DNA of 64,000 bases from Luminiphilus sp. (GTDB taxonomy: Bacteria; Pseudomonadota; Gammaproteobacteria; Pseudomonadales; Halieaceae), in assembly GCA_029253085.1 (NCBI GenBank), contig JAQXAF010000129.1:28410-92409 (forward strand). Direction: 5' to 3'. Of the stretch, positions 1-8,661 are shown piece by piece. The position numbers and the translations under genes are program-made. The first letter of the stretch is position 1. Every line of letters begins with the position of its first letter. The notes beneath the pieces were generated by a model that saw nothing but the letters and a program-made list of their open reading frames with translations, was not told the DNA's origin and made no database searches.

Positions 1-1285
1 AGGAGAGATTCGAGACGACCAGGGAATCAGCCTGCACAACCCCGATACCGACGTATTTATGGATTACACATTGGCAGGGGCCTACGACTCAAACATTGCA
101 TTGCTGTTAACTGTCGGCGAAACCCGTGTTTCCTGTTATCAGCACATGGCAGAAGTGCTGCGGCAGACAACGATGCGCGGTCCAGACTTACACACAAATC
201 TTAGTTTTCATTATGGCTTGGTTAACTGGTTCCTGGGGAACGAAATTAACGCCCGTCCCACCACAAAATTTATCGTTCCGTATCTTACGGCTGTGGGTGA
301 ATTGGCAAAAGAAGCGCAGCGGGTGGATATCGAGGCGGCATGGAGTCTTTTATGCAAGCAACGAATCAGCGAAGCCTTGCCGGAGCACAGGGGGGCATTA
401 CAAAATGTGCTGCAAAGTAAACAATCGCTGCTACTGCGTCCGATTAAATTATTATTAGATTCCCCACATTTATTGTCAGGCTGGCTGAGCGTAAATGAGG
501 ATGCTTTCCAGCGTGAGGGCGAACATATTAGCTGGGCAGAAAACCCGGTAGATCTGCTCTCTGACACCTACCACTTTTTAAAAATGGATTGGTCCCCCGA
601 TGCCGCGGCGGCCCACGTAATTTGGGATCATGACCATAAGACCCTGTCGGAGGCTGAAGATTTTTATCGTGACCTAGGGCAGCGCTTAGGCAAAGAAAAC
701 TGGGAAGATCTAACCGCCGCACTAAATGGCTCAGCGCCTCAGGAGATGAGCGCAGATGACTGGCAAGCGATTCTCGCCGCTCATCGGGGCTTCCAAGCGG
801 GTATGGAAATATTGGAGCTGCTGCCTGCAATGGCTCGATTTACTGGCTTCTATGAGCTGAGGGTGAACGCTGACCTGAGCATTGCTATCCCAGATCGCCT
901 ATTAGACGAGGCTCATCAGAGCGTGATGGCTCGGGTTTTAGCGCCGCCACCCGTTGCAAAATCTAATGAGATTGTTGCCGTCAGCGGGGGCATGTTTTAC
1001 GGCCGAGAGGCCCCTGACGCCTCGTTATACGTGCAAGCCGGAGATCATTTTGAAGCCGGAGACCCTGTCTACATTGTGGAAGTAATGAAAATGTTTAACA
1101 AGGTTTACGCCCCCTTTGCAGGGGTCATTGATGAGGTTTTGATCGAAGGTGAAGGCGTTATTATCAGCAAAGGCCAACCGTTATTTAAGGTAACTCCTGA
1201 TGAAAAGGTCGAAATCGAACCTGAACATGTTGTCGCTGAGCGGCGGAAGACACACACCCGTGACCTCATGAAAATGTTTCTTTAA
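1..1285 (+). CDS. Acyl-CoA (probably propionyl-CoA) carboxylase, biotin-carrying subunit, 5' end missing
   Basis: The reading frame is open from base 2 with no start, so this is the C-terminal 427 or so residues of a larger protein. The first visible residues (HNPDTDVF, then LAGAYDSN) resemble the end of a biotin carboxylase domain. About 300 residues of linker/biotin-transfer region follow, then a biotinyl domain with EVMKMFN, where the lysine encoded at 1088-1090 would carry biotin. Such subunits carboxylate an acyl-CoA together with a carboxyltransferase, which is not visible here. The next three genes convert methylmalonyl-CoA to succinyl-CoA, so propionyl-CoA is the likely substrate; that is inference from context. 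The protein ends soon after the biotin domain in a basic tail. The family is clear, the substrate less so. Confidence 0.85.
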   Translation, partial: GEIRDDQGISLHNPDTDVFMDYTLAGAYDSNIALLLTVGETRVSCYQHMAEVLRQTTMRGPDLHTNLSFHYGLVNWFLGNEINARPTTKFIVPYLTAVGELAKEAQRVDIEAAWSLLCKQRISEALPEHRGALQNVLQSKQSLLLRPIKLLLDSPHLLSGWLSVNEDAFQREGEHISWAENPVDLLSDTYHFLKMDWSPDAAAAHVIWDHDHKTLSEAEDFYRDLGQRLGKENWEDLTAALNGSAPQEMSADDWQAILAAHRGFQAGMEILELLPAMARFTGFYELRVNADLSIAIPDRLLDEAHQSVMARVLAPPPVAKSNEIVAVSGGMFYGREAPDASLYVQAGDHFEAGDPVYIVEVMKMFNKVYAPFAGVIDEVLIEGEGVIISKGQPLFKVTPDEKVEIEPEHVVAERRKTHTRDLMKMFL

Positions 1286-1300
1286 ATTGGAGATGGTGCT

Positions 1301-1726
1301 TTGATTACCAGTCTTGACCACATCGCTATCGCAGTCCCGGATCTCAATGCCGCTATAGAACGATTCATGGGGGATTTTGGCCTAAGCTTTGACGGCACTG
1401 ATGACGTTGTTGCGGCCCAGACTAAAACGGCATTTTTTAGTCTACCGCCAACCCACATTGAGTTGGTACATCCTTTAGAGGGCGCGGGGCCCATTGCCAA
1501 ATATTTGGAAAAACGTGGTGGTGGCATTCATCATCTGTGCTTCAGAACTGACGACATTGATGCTGATGTAGCCCGTCTGAGAGACAAAGGCTATCGCTTT
1601 CTAAGCGATGGGCCATCACCTGGAGCACACGGTGCCCGGGTTATTTTTATACACCCAAAAAGCTGCGATGGCGTGCTTATCGAACTTAGTCAGCCCGATA
1701 GTCACCAGCCAGGGGAGCAGGCATGA
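1301..1726 (+). CDS. mce: Methylmalonyl-CoA epimerase
   Basis: A 141-residue glyoxalase-fold (VOC) protein that interconverts the 2R and 2S forms of methylmalonyl-CoA. The family's metal-ligand pattern is visible: His7 in LDHIAIAV, Glu54 in HIELV, His77 in GGGIHH, and Glu128 in LIELS. Length is normal. The start is TTG at 1301, chosen because GGAG at 1289-1292 sits 8 bases upstream and the family N-terminus begins exactly here; no ATG alternative exists. It lies 15 bp after the carboxylase subunit and overlaps the mutase by 4 bp (ATGA), so the three are translated as one operon. It supplies the 2R epimer used by the mutase. Confidence 0.93.
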   Translation: MITSLDHIAIAVPDLNAAIERFMGDFGLSFDGTDDVVAAQTKTAFFSLPPTHIELVHPLEGAGPIAKYLEKRGGGIHHLCFRTDDIDADVARLRDKGYRFLSDGPSPGAHGARVIFIHPKSCDGVLIELSQPDSHQPGEQA

Positions 1727-3876
1727 GTAAAATCTACGATCCTGAAAAGGCTAATCTTGCCCATTGGTCAGAGCTAGTCACCCAACAAAGTAAAGGTTTA
1801 GGGCCAGATGATTTTGTTTGGCAGACCCCCGAAGGTATTCCACTAAAGACGCTATACACGGCAGCCGATGTCGAAGACCTTCCCCTTACCGACACCTTGC
1901 CGGGCATCTCGCCGTACATTCGTGGCCCTATGGCGACGATGTATGCGGGTCGGCGCTGGACGATTAGGCAATACGCGGGCTTTTCTACTGCAGAAAAATC
2001 TAACGCGTTTTACCGGCGCGCGCTGGCCGGGGGTGGCCAAGGCATTTCTGTTGCCTTTGATCTGGCGACACACCGCGGCTATGACTCAGATCATCCTCGG
2101 GTATCCGGGGACGTTGGTAAAGCCGGTGTAGCGGTGGATTCCGTTGAGGACATGAAAGTCCTTTTTAACGGTATCCCGCTAGATCAGGTGTCTGTGTCTA
2201 TGACCATGAACGGTGCGGTTCTCCCCGTATTGGCAGGGTATGTCGTAGCGGCGGAAGAACAGGGAGTTCCCCAGGATCAGCTGTCAGGAACAATTCAAAA
2301 TGACATCTTGAAAGAGTTTATGGTTCGCAATACCTACATTTATCCGCCGGCACCTAGCATGCGGATTATCGGCGATATCATCGCACATTGCTCTCGCAGC
2401 ATGCCGCGCTTCAACACGATTTCGATCTCCGGCTACCACATGCAAGAAGCTGGAGCCAATGCGGCACTGGAAATGGCGTACACCCTAGCCGACGGAAAGG
2501 AATACATCCGAACCGCCTTAGCGGCGGGCCTAAATATTGATGACTTTGCGCCGCGTTTGTCCTTCTTTTGGGGCGTGGGCATGGACTTTTACATGGAGAT
2601 CGCCAAAATGCGCGCCGCGCGCCTGATTTGGGCCGAGATAGTCTCAGAGTTTGAGCCCAAAAATTCCAAAAGTTCGATGTTGCGGACTCACAGCCAAACT
2701 TCAGGCTGGTCGCTGACGGAGCAGGACCCTTACAACAATATTGTCCGGACAACGGTCGAGGCGATGGCCGCCGTCTTTGGCGGCACTCAGTCGTTGCACA
2801 CCAATGCACTCGATGAGGCTATCGCCTTACCCTCAGAGTTCGCAGCACGTATTGCCCGTAATACTCAGCTCATTCTGCAAGAGGAAACTGGAATAGGCCA
2901 GGTGGTTGATCCTTGGGGCGGCTCATACATGATGGAAACTCTGACCGCCGAGATGGCGGATAAGGGTCGAGAATTGATTGCTGAAATCGATGCCTTAGGT
3001 GGCATGGCAAAAGCAATTGAAAGTGGTGTTCCCAAGTTGCGTATTGAAGAAGCGGCGGCGAGTAAGCAGGCGCGAATTGATCGCGGTGAAGATGTCATTG
3101 TCGGCGTGAACAAATATCAGAATGACGCCAAGGATGAAATTGATGTTCTGGAAATTGATGACGAGCAAGTGCGCGAGGCGCAACTCAGCCGGCTTGCCTC
3201 AATCCGCGCTTCTCGCGATGATGCCGAGGTACAAAAAGCCCTCAATGCATTGACCGAGGCCGCGAAGTCGGGGGAGGGTAACCTGTTAGAGCTCGCGATT
3301 GAGGCCACACGCTGCAGAGCGACGGTCGGCGAAATTTCGGATGCATTAGAGGTTGTTTACGGGCGTTTCGTTGCACAGGCGCAAACAGTGAGTGGTGTCT
3401 ATGGTGCAGCCTACGCCGACGACACTGATTGGAGAGCCATTATTTCGGATATCGACAGCTTTATAGAACAGCATGGTCGTCGGCCGAGAATGCTGGTTGC
3501 TAAAATGGGACAGGACGGTCACGATCGAGGCGCAAAAGTCATTGCCACGGCCTTTGCGGATGTCGGTTTTGACGTTGATTTATCGCCAATGTTCGCCACA
3601 CCCGAAGAAGTGGCGCGTCAAGCCATTGAAAATGACGTGCATGCGGTTGGGGCATCCAGTCTTGCAGCCGGACATAAAACCCTCGTGCCGCAGTTGATTG
3701 CAGCGCTGAGAGCTCAAGGGGCAGACGATATTATCGTTATCGCCGGTGGCGTTATCCCCCAGCAAGATTACGGATTCCTTGAGGAACAAGGGGTCGCATT
3801 AATTTTTGGCCCCGGTACACCCATACCAGAAGCAGCCAGAGCCGTGCTAGACGCTGTTAACGCGCGAAAAAGCTAA
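1723..3876 (+). CDS. scpA: Methylmalonyl-CoA mutase, adenosylcobalamin-dependent, single chain
   Basis: A 717-residue mutase that rearranges (R)-methylmalonyl-CoA to succinyl-CoA and so feeds propionate, odd-chain fatty acid or branched amino acid carbon into the TCA cycle. The N-terminal TIM-barrel half shows typical blocks ([26 protein letters not shown]). The C-terminal cobalamin-binding half has the DxHxxG motif DGHDRG at residues 598-603, with His600 as the lower cobalt ligand. The length matches the large, self-sufficient mutase chain (MutB/ScpA type), so no small subunit is needed. The start overlaps the epimerase stop, and the MeaB-type GTPase gene starts directly after its stop codon. 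Confidence 0.97.
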   Translation: MSKIYDPEKANLAHWSELVTQQSKGLGPDDFVWQTPEGIPLKTLYTAADVEDLPLTDTLPGISPYIRGPMATMYAGRRWTIRQYAGFSTAEKSNAFYRRALAGGGQGISVAFDLATHRGYDSDHPRVSGDVGKAGVAVDSVEDMKVLFNGIPLDQVSVSMTMNGAVLPVLAGYVVAAEEQGVPQDQLSGTIQNDILKEFMVRNTYIYPPAPSMRIIGDIIAHCSRSMPRFNTISISGYHMQEAGANAALEMAYTLADGKEYIRTALAAGLNIDDFAPRLSFFWGVGMDFYMEIAKMRAARLIWAEIVSEFEPKNSKSSMLRTHSQTSGWSLTEQDPYNNIVRTTVEAMAAVFGGTQSLHTNALDEAIALPSEFAARIARNTQLILQEETGIGQVVDPWGGSYMMETLTAEMADKGRELIAEIDALGGMAKAIESGVPKLRIEEAAASKQARIDRGEDVIVGVNKYQNDAKDEIDVLEIDDEQVREAQLSRLASIRASRDDAEVQKALNALTEAAKSGEGNLLELAIEATRCRATVGEISDALEVVYGRFVAQAQTVSGVYGAAYADDTDWRAIISDIDSFIEQHGRRPRMLVAKMGQDGHDRGAKVIATAFADVGFDVDLSPMFATPEEVARQAIENDVHAVGASSLAAGHKTLVPQLIAALRAQGADDIIVIAGGVIPQQDYGFLEEQGVALIFGPGTPIPEAARAVLDAVNARKS

Positions 3877-4857
3877 ATGACGTCGTGGCCCCTAGGCATT
3901 GATGTAGCGGGGGTCCTTGCGGGACAACGCCGAGCGTTAGCTAAGGCCATCACCCTCGTTGAAAGTCAGCGAGAGGATGATCGCGAGTCGAGCCAACAAC
4001 TTTTAAATACACTCCTTCCCCACACGGGCAACAGTATTCGAATTGGTATTACTGGCGTTCCTGGCGTGGGTAAATCCACCTTCATAGAAGCCTTTGGCCT
4101 TGACCTGGTGCGCCAAGGGCATCGTGTTGCGGTGTTAGCTGTAGACCCAAGTTCGCCCCTTGCGGGGGGGTCGATTTTGGGTGATAAAACCCGTATGGAA
4201 GCTTTGTCACGCGAGGACAATGCCTACATCAGGCCTTCGCCTGCGGGCAGCGCTTTAGGCGGCGTGGCATTAAAAACACGAGAATCGATGTTGCTGTGCG
4301 AAGCCGCAGGTTATGACGTCATCATTGTTGAGACCGTGGGTGTTGGGCAGTCAGAGCATCAAGTGGCTGGCATGGTCGATTTTTTTCTATTGTTGATGCT
4401 TCCCGGCGGTGGTGATGAGTTACAGGGCATTAAAAAAGGCATCCTTGAGCTAGCGGATACGATCGTCATTAATAAAGCTGACGGCGATAGCGCAGCGACC
4501 GCGCGGATAACGCGTCAGCATTACGCCAGTGCAATGTCGCTGCTAAAACACCCTAGCAGCTGGAAGCCCAAAGTTTTGAGCTGCTCCGCCCTAAACAATG
4601 AAGGCGTGGACGACATCTGGACTTTAATTAATGAGTTTCGTGCGCAGGCTGAACCGCATCAAGGCATCGAGCAAAAACGATCACATCAAAACTTAGCCTG
4701 GATGCAGCAACTGGTCGATGAGCTACTGAGAATCGGGTTACGCCGCCATTCTGGGGTTCGGGAAGCGTTGCCCGACCTCGAGCGGCAGGTGCAGAATTCC
4801 GTGATCACTCCCCTTGCCGCTGCCATGGAGGTCATGCGCCTCAGTCAGCTCTCATGA
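3877..4857 (+). CDS. meaB: MeaB/ArgK-type G3E GTPase, chaperone of methylmalonyl-CoA mutase
   Basis: A 326-residue P-loop GTPase. The Walker A motif GVPGVGKST is at residues 60-68, the switch region includes VETVGVGQSE (151-160), and the guanine-specificity motif NKAD is at 199-202. The AVDPSSPLAGGS block is typical of MeaB/MMAA. These proteins gate loading of intact adenosylcobalamin onto the mutase and protect or reactivate it. The ATG follows the mutase stop with no intervening base, so translational coupling is likely. It used to be called ArgK, an arginine transport kinase; the context here makes the MeaB role far more likely. Confidence 0.95.
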   Translation: MTSWPLGIDVAGVLAGQRRALAKAITLVESQREDDRESSQQLLNTLLPHTGNSIRIGITGVPGVGKSTFIEAFGLDLVRQGHRVAVLAVDPSSPLAGGSILGDKTRMEALSREDNAYIRPSPAGSALGGVALKTRESMLLCEAAGYDVIIVETVGVGQSEHQVAGMVDFFLLLMLPGGGDELQGIKKGILELADTIVINKADGDSAATARITRQHYASAMSLLKHPSSWKPKVLSCSALNNEGVDDIWTLINEFRAQAEPHQGIEQKRSHQNLAWMQQLVDELLRIGLRRHSGVREALPDLERQVQNSVITPLAAAMEVMRLSQLS

Positions 4858-4981
4858 ACGTGTGCGAACGGCGGCCATAAATCCCTGCGTGTTAACGTTG
4901 TCCTTCTAGGTGGGGCCTCAGAGTTTGTGCCGCCGCCGCGATGAGCCGCAGGAAAAGCTACCAGCAAAAGGATGCAAAAAA

Positions 4982-5770
4982 ATGAAACTACCTAACGGTT
5001 TAAAGCGGCTGGTTATTGTGGCGCTTGTCATGGCCTTCCTTGGGTGTTCAGAGGATCAGGCTGTCGTCATCGAAGATTCAAGCGACCGCCGCATTGTTCG
5101 GTTCGACGTAGCTTCGGCAAACGTATACGTCGTTGAAGAAAACGGTCATCGTCTCATGATCGACGCTGGGAACCCTGGGGATGAAGCGCGCTATGAGGCC
5201 CTCATGCGCCGATCGGGTATTGATCCTGCAACCATTAACGTTGCGATATTGACTCACGGTCATATCGATCACGCGGGCACAGCTGCTTTTTTTCAGGAGC
5301 GCTATGGGATTCAAATTATTGGGGGAACCGGTGATCAACCCATGATAGAAGCTGCGGGAGATGTTGATCTTTGTCCGACTTCTATAACCGCCCAGCTGCT
5401 ACACATGACGCTCAAGGGCAAACAATATCCTGCCTTTCAATTGGATCGAGGGATCAGTGCAAATGGGGGGGTGGTTGATCTTGCCGAATTTGGAGTGACC
5501 GGGAAAATCATACCGCACTCAGGTCATACACCGGGCTCGATGGTTATCACTATCGGCTCCCATGCCTTTGTTGGTGATTTAATACGGGGTGGTGTTTTGC
5601 AACCGGAGGTGCCAGCAACGCACTTTTTTATGTGTAATCTGGAAGAAAATCGACGAAGAATTGCAGAGATCTTAGCCCTTGACGGGATTCAGTATTGGCA
5701 TCCCGGCCATTTCGGGCCTTTTCCAAGATCCGCCGTTGGCCAATATCTCACCCAACAACTCGGCGACTAA
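4982..5770 (+). CDS. Metallo-beta-lactamase-fold hydrolase, predicted lipoprotein
   Basis: A 262-residue protein of the metallo-beta-lactamase fold. The zinc motif HGHIDH is at residues 92-97 (His92, His94, Asp96, His97), and later histidines in HSGHTPGS and HPGHFGP fit the remaining ligands. The N-terminus is a lipoprotein signal: a basic start, a hydrophobic stretch, then AFLGC with Cys22 as the lipidated residue. I chose ATG 4982 because the signal begins there and AAAGGA (4967-4972) precedes it; an upstream in-frame start at 4910 would add 24 residues before the signal. The substrate is unknown. The gene follows meaB by 124 bp and may be separately transcribed. Confidence 0.8.
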   Translation: MKLPNGLKRLVIVALVMAFLGCSEDQAVVIEDSSDRRIVRFDVASANVYVVEENGHRLMIDAGNPGDEARYEALMRRSGIDPATINVAILTHGHIDHAGTAAFFQERYGIQIIGGTGDQPMIEAAGDVDLCPTSITAQLLHMTLKGKQYPAFQLDRGISANGGVVDLAEFGVTGKIIPHSGHTPGSMVITIGSHAFVGDLIRGGVLQPEVPATHFFMCNLEENRRRIAEILALDGIQYWHPGHFGPFPRSAVGQYLTQQLGD

Positions 5771-5804
5771 AACAGGGGTCTAGACAGTTTGCGACTCGTA
5801 TCAA

Positions 5805-7316
5805 TCAGCAAGGTTCATAAAGCTGGGCAAAGATTTCGCTTTTAACAAGATAGACATCGTTAGGGTCGCTCTCTTTCAAAACCAAATAATCACCGGGCTG
5901 TCCTGCGAAGTAACCGACGTCGTGCCATTTGGTGAAAACCTTCGTGGGCTTATCTGTAAGTGTTGCCAGAACACTAACGTGTGACCGAGCGACACACCCT
6001 TTAGCCCGTTCAAGAATTTCAAAATTTTGTTCTGATGCGCGCAGATAGACCCGTGGTGTGTATTCAGCGAGAAGGCTTATAGGGGCATCAGCAGGATCAT
6101 AGCTAGCCTCGAATACCGCACGTTCAATAGGGTAAACCTCACCCTGAATTCCGATCATGACGTACACACTGTCTGACGCCAGGATATCAACATCGCCTTC
6201 GAGGGTGCGCACTCGAATCTCATTGCCCGATTCTGTGAGGTCTAGTGTTGGCACATAGCCCAGGGTGACAGGTCTCTTTTGATACCTGGACATGGCTGTA
6301 GTATCGAGAGTGTGGTTGCGGCTGTTGATAATATCGAAATCGGTAAAATACTGATGCACGCGTTTTAGCAAAAAAGCTTCAGCGCTAAGGGTGGGCTCTC
6401 GAAGGCGCAGAGCTGATTCTGCAATAAATCCTCCGGCTTTACTGACATGCCCCCCACCTGACCCAACATCGGCAGCGATAAAAGCCGCCATTTCATTCGC
6501 CATTACATCCTGTATGCAGCTGCGCACCGAAAATTTAATGCCTTGGTTTATGGTGTTGAAAACAACGCAGCTGGATACGGCATCAACTTGAATAGCTAAG
6601 TCACTGACAAAACCTAATATATTGGGGTCACAGGGTTTGACCGCCGTGACTGAGTAGTTAAAAGCCGCATTATGACTGGTACGCAAAAGCGCCAAACCGG
6701 CTGTTTCCATATCCGCCAGCGTGATATTGGCGTTTTTCATTCGATTTATCAGTGACAAGTCTGGGGTAAGCGATTCCAGCATGTCTTTGTCAGATGGGTG
6801 ACCCACTTCAGCCAAGCTATTGGTGTCGGTAAATAAGCCATAGTAAAGGGCCGTCTGAACCTGTTGGGGTATCGAATAAGTCGATTCCTCTTGAAGCATC
6901 GCCCACACTAACGTTGCGCAGGATCCCAGCTTTGGGTGCACCTCGGACCGAGGAATATCAAATATCTCCTGTCTGTGGTGATCGATTATGACCACGTTTT
7001 CGGCATCTTCACGAAGTCGACTGACATTACCCGCGCCAAACTGGCAGTCAACGGTGATCAGCAGCCCGTCGACATGCGGATGCTCTGTTTGCTCGATTGG
7101 GATACTCAGCGCGGCGATCATTAGCAGCAAGTTCGGCTTATCAATCGTATTTTTACCGCTGTAAACTAGACGGGCGGGCTTTCCCAAAGAACAAAAATAG
7201 TCGTAAAGCGCAAACCCTGCGGCAATCGCATCAGCGTCCGGCGTATCGTGACACTGAATGACGATGGATGAGTTGTTCAGTAACGTACTCAACTTTAATT
7301 TTATCTGATCTTTCAT
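5805..7316 (-). CDS. DHH-family phosphoesterase with two extra C-terminal modules
   Basis: A 503-residue protein. Residues 1-330 form a DHH-DHHA1 phosphoesterase, with motif I HDTPDADA (23-30), VDCQ (89-92), IDHHR (111-115), FTDTN near 162-166, and the DHHA1 loop GGGH (287-290). Enzymes of this type cleave short oligonucleotides, pAp, cyclic dinucleotides or polyphosphate; which one cannot be told here. The last 160 residues appear to be two copies of a module that begins near Y-x-(K/P)R and ends with GEVYPI...F...SYDP (about 345-408) and PGDYLV...VYLV...F...LYEP (about 419-503). NrnA-type enzymes usually end near residue 330, so the tail is extra. The start is set by AGGAAGG on the minus strand (complement of 7321-7327). 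It converges with the gene on its left. Confidence 0.8.
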   Translation of the reverse strand: MKDQIKLKLSTLLNNSSIVIQCHDTPDADAIAAGFALYDYFCSLGKPARLVYSGKNTIDKPNLLLMIAALSIPIEQTEHPHVDGLLITVDCQFGAGNVSRLREDAENVVIIDHHRQEIFDIPRSEVHPKLGSCATLVWAMLQEESTYSIPQQVQTALYYGLFTDTNSLAEVGHPSDKDMLESLTPDLSLINRMKNANITLADMETAGLALLRTSHNAAFNYSVTAVKPCDPNILGFVSDLAIQVDAVSSCVVFNTINQGIKFSVRSCIQDVMANEMAAFIAADVGSGGGHVSKAGGFIAESALRLREPTLSAEAFLLKRVHQYFTDFDIINSRNHTLDTTAMSRYQKRPVTLGYVPTLDLTESGNEIRVRTLEGDVDILASDSVYVMIGIQGEVYPIERAVFEASYDPADAPISLLAEYTPRVYLRASEQNFEILERAKGCVARSHVSVLATLTDKPTKVFTKWHDVGYFAGQPGDYLVLKESDPNDVYLVKSEIFAQLYEPC

Positions 7317-7707
7317 TTAGCCTTCCTGTAACACCTCCCTGGAGGCGTGCTCATCGGAAAGAGACATGTCGGTGACTCAATGTATCCCTGTCGGTAATGG
7401 TAAAGCATGAAGTCATTCAGGACTCCCATTAATCCTAGCCATTTACATGCGAGACCGCAGTGCGAGGCGATGGCTTTAGCAACGCTATGCCCTCACTATC
7501 GCTTGTTTGTTAAGCAAAGCTAGCGGCATTAAAAGGCTGCGACGCATCGTAATTTAGCTTGCCGTCCACAGCGCGATACGCCTTGACCTCTGTCTTGATG
7601 CTTTGGTCTAGTCATCTGTCGATACTAAATTTGGAGGCGGTTCGATAAACCTACTTTGGGCGACCTTAACGCTACCTTAAATTAGCTTTCCCGCGTAATC
7701 TAAACAG
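7317..7707. other. Intergenic stretch between the divergent DHH and Rieske genes
   Basis: About 390 bases without a convincing gene. It must contain the promoters of both divergent neighbours, but I see no box pair good enough to call. A short inverted repeat CCTCC-CT-GGAGG lies near 7336-7347, close to the start of the DHH gene. No tRNA-like or terminator-like structure was recognised. Confidence 0.5.
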
Positions 7708-8016
7708 ATGCCATTTTTACGTTTAGATAGACTAATCAATCTCCACGACGGATACCGTAAAACCCTCAAAATTGATAACTTTGAGGTGCTTGTGATTCAG
7801 GAGCATGGAGAAGTCTTTGTTGTTCAAAGTCGCTGTCCGCACCGTGAATACCCCTTGGAGAAAGGGCTCATTTCCGGTGGTGTGATTTCATGCCCCTGGC
7901 ATAACATGGCATTTGATCTGAGGACGGGAAATCATCTGGGTGGCGTTTGCGGTCGAATGCGAGTTTATGAGCCAGTATTCCAAGACAACCTAGTTGGAAT
8001 CTTGATTGACCCATGA
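7708..8016 (+). CDS. Rieske [2Fe-2S] ferredoxin-like protein
   Basis: A 102-residue single-domain Rieske protein. The cluster ligands are Cys43 and His45 in CPH and Cys62 and His65 in CPWH; the second box is followed by the usual F-D-x-RTG turn. There is no signal peptide or membrane helix, so it is a soluble cytoplasmic electron carrier, of the size seen in dioxygenase ferredoxins and the NirD-like group. No oxygenase, reductase or nitrite reductase gene lies nearby, so its partner cannot be assigned. It stands alone, with about 390 bp of noncoding DNA upstream and a leftward gene downstream. Confidence 0.85.
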   Translation: MPFLRLDRLINLHDGYRKTLKIDNFEVLVIQEHGEVFVVQSRCPHREYPLEKGLISGGVISCPWHNMAFDLRTGNHLGGVCGRMRVYEPVFQDNLVGILIDP

Positions 8017-8073
8017 CCGATCCCAGCTAGGCTTATTGCCTTGAGCAGCAAACCAAAATTCAGCCCGGAAATT

Positions 8074-8120
8074 TTCCTCATAGGGTCGCGCTTCAATTCC
8101 TCATAGGGTCGCGCTTCAAT
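8074..8120. repeat. Tandem duplication of a 23-bp unit
   Basis: Two head-to-tail copies of a 23-bp unit (8074-8096 and 8097-8119), identical base for base, with one further matching base. The second copy contains the stop codon (complement of 8116-8118) of the leftward DUF7931-like frame. Two adjacent copies with no spacer suggest replication slippage and rule out a CRISPR array. Confidence 0.9.
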
Positions 8121-8661
8121 AGTGAGCCTTCAACTCCAGGCTTTCCTTGCTCGCATGCCAAAGCCGAGCAAAAAGATCGGCCCAAGGCGTGACATTGCCA
8201 GAGTTTTCTAAAAACTTGCTCCCTCGTTGGCCCGCTTCTAGCAGCATGACCCGCTTCACATCACTAATGATTACCGTTTGATTGCGCCACTCTGGATGCC
8301 CAGCTAAAACATGTAAAGACACCGTAGAGGTCAGCCGTCGTGCCAACGCTATGAGCCGATGTCGCTCCAGATTGATCGGGCTATCGTCTGCAATGAGTAT
8401 CCGAATGCGCGCTTGCCGGCCGTTACGCACTAGGCGGGTCAAAGCGCCAACAACGTCGGTCTCGTCAAATAAAAAAGGCTCCAGGTTGGGGCTTGCGATA
8501 TCAATAGTGCTACGTGACGTGGCCAGCAGGCTTAACAGCTGCTCGAGATTCTCGGCTAAGCGCGTTGCGGTGCTTAGCGCTAACGTGTCACGGGTTGGGT
8601 CAGAACCAGAATCGGCTCGCGGTGATGGGCTGGGTAAATCAGCGTCACGATTTTTCTGTGT
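8116..8661 (-). pseudogene. DUF7931-like domain lacking a start codon and its usual N-terminal acetyltransferase domain
   Basis: The frame is open from the stop codon of the roxA-like gene (8662-8664) down to 8116, about 180 codons. The first 25 or so residues are rich in Ser, Pro and Asp, like a linker. From about residue 30 the sequence resembles the C-terminal domain known as DUF7931 that in many gammaproteobacteria follows a GNAT acetyltransferase: SPNLEP, then a phospholipase-D-like beta strand RIRILIADDS, and later ARRL. No ATG, GTG or TTG occurs in the first 73 codons; the first is TTG at 8442, inside the conserved part. No GNAT domain is present. The simplest reading is a gene that lost its 5' half by deletion; translation from a rare codon or by read-through of the upstream TAA is possible. 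Family assignment is from memory of the fold pattern. Confidence 0.6.

Noticed and set aside
8074..8120. Short direct repeat as a possible CRISPR
   Set aside because: Only two units, directly adjacent with no spacer.
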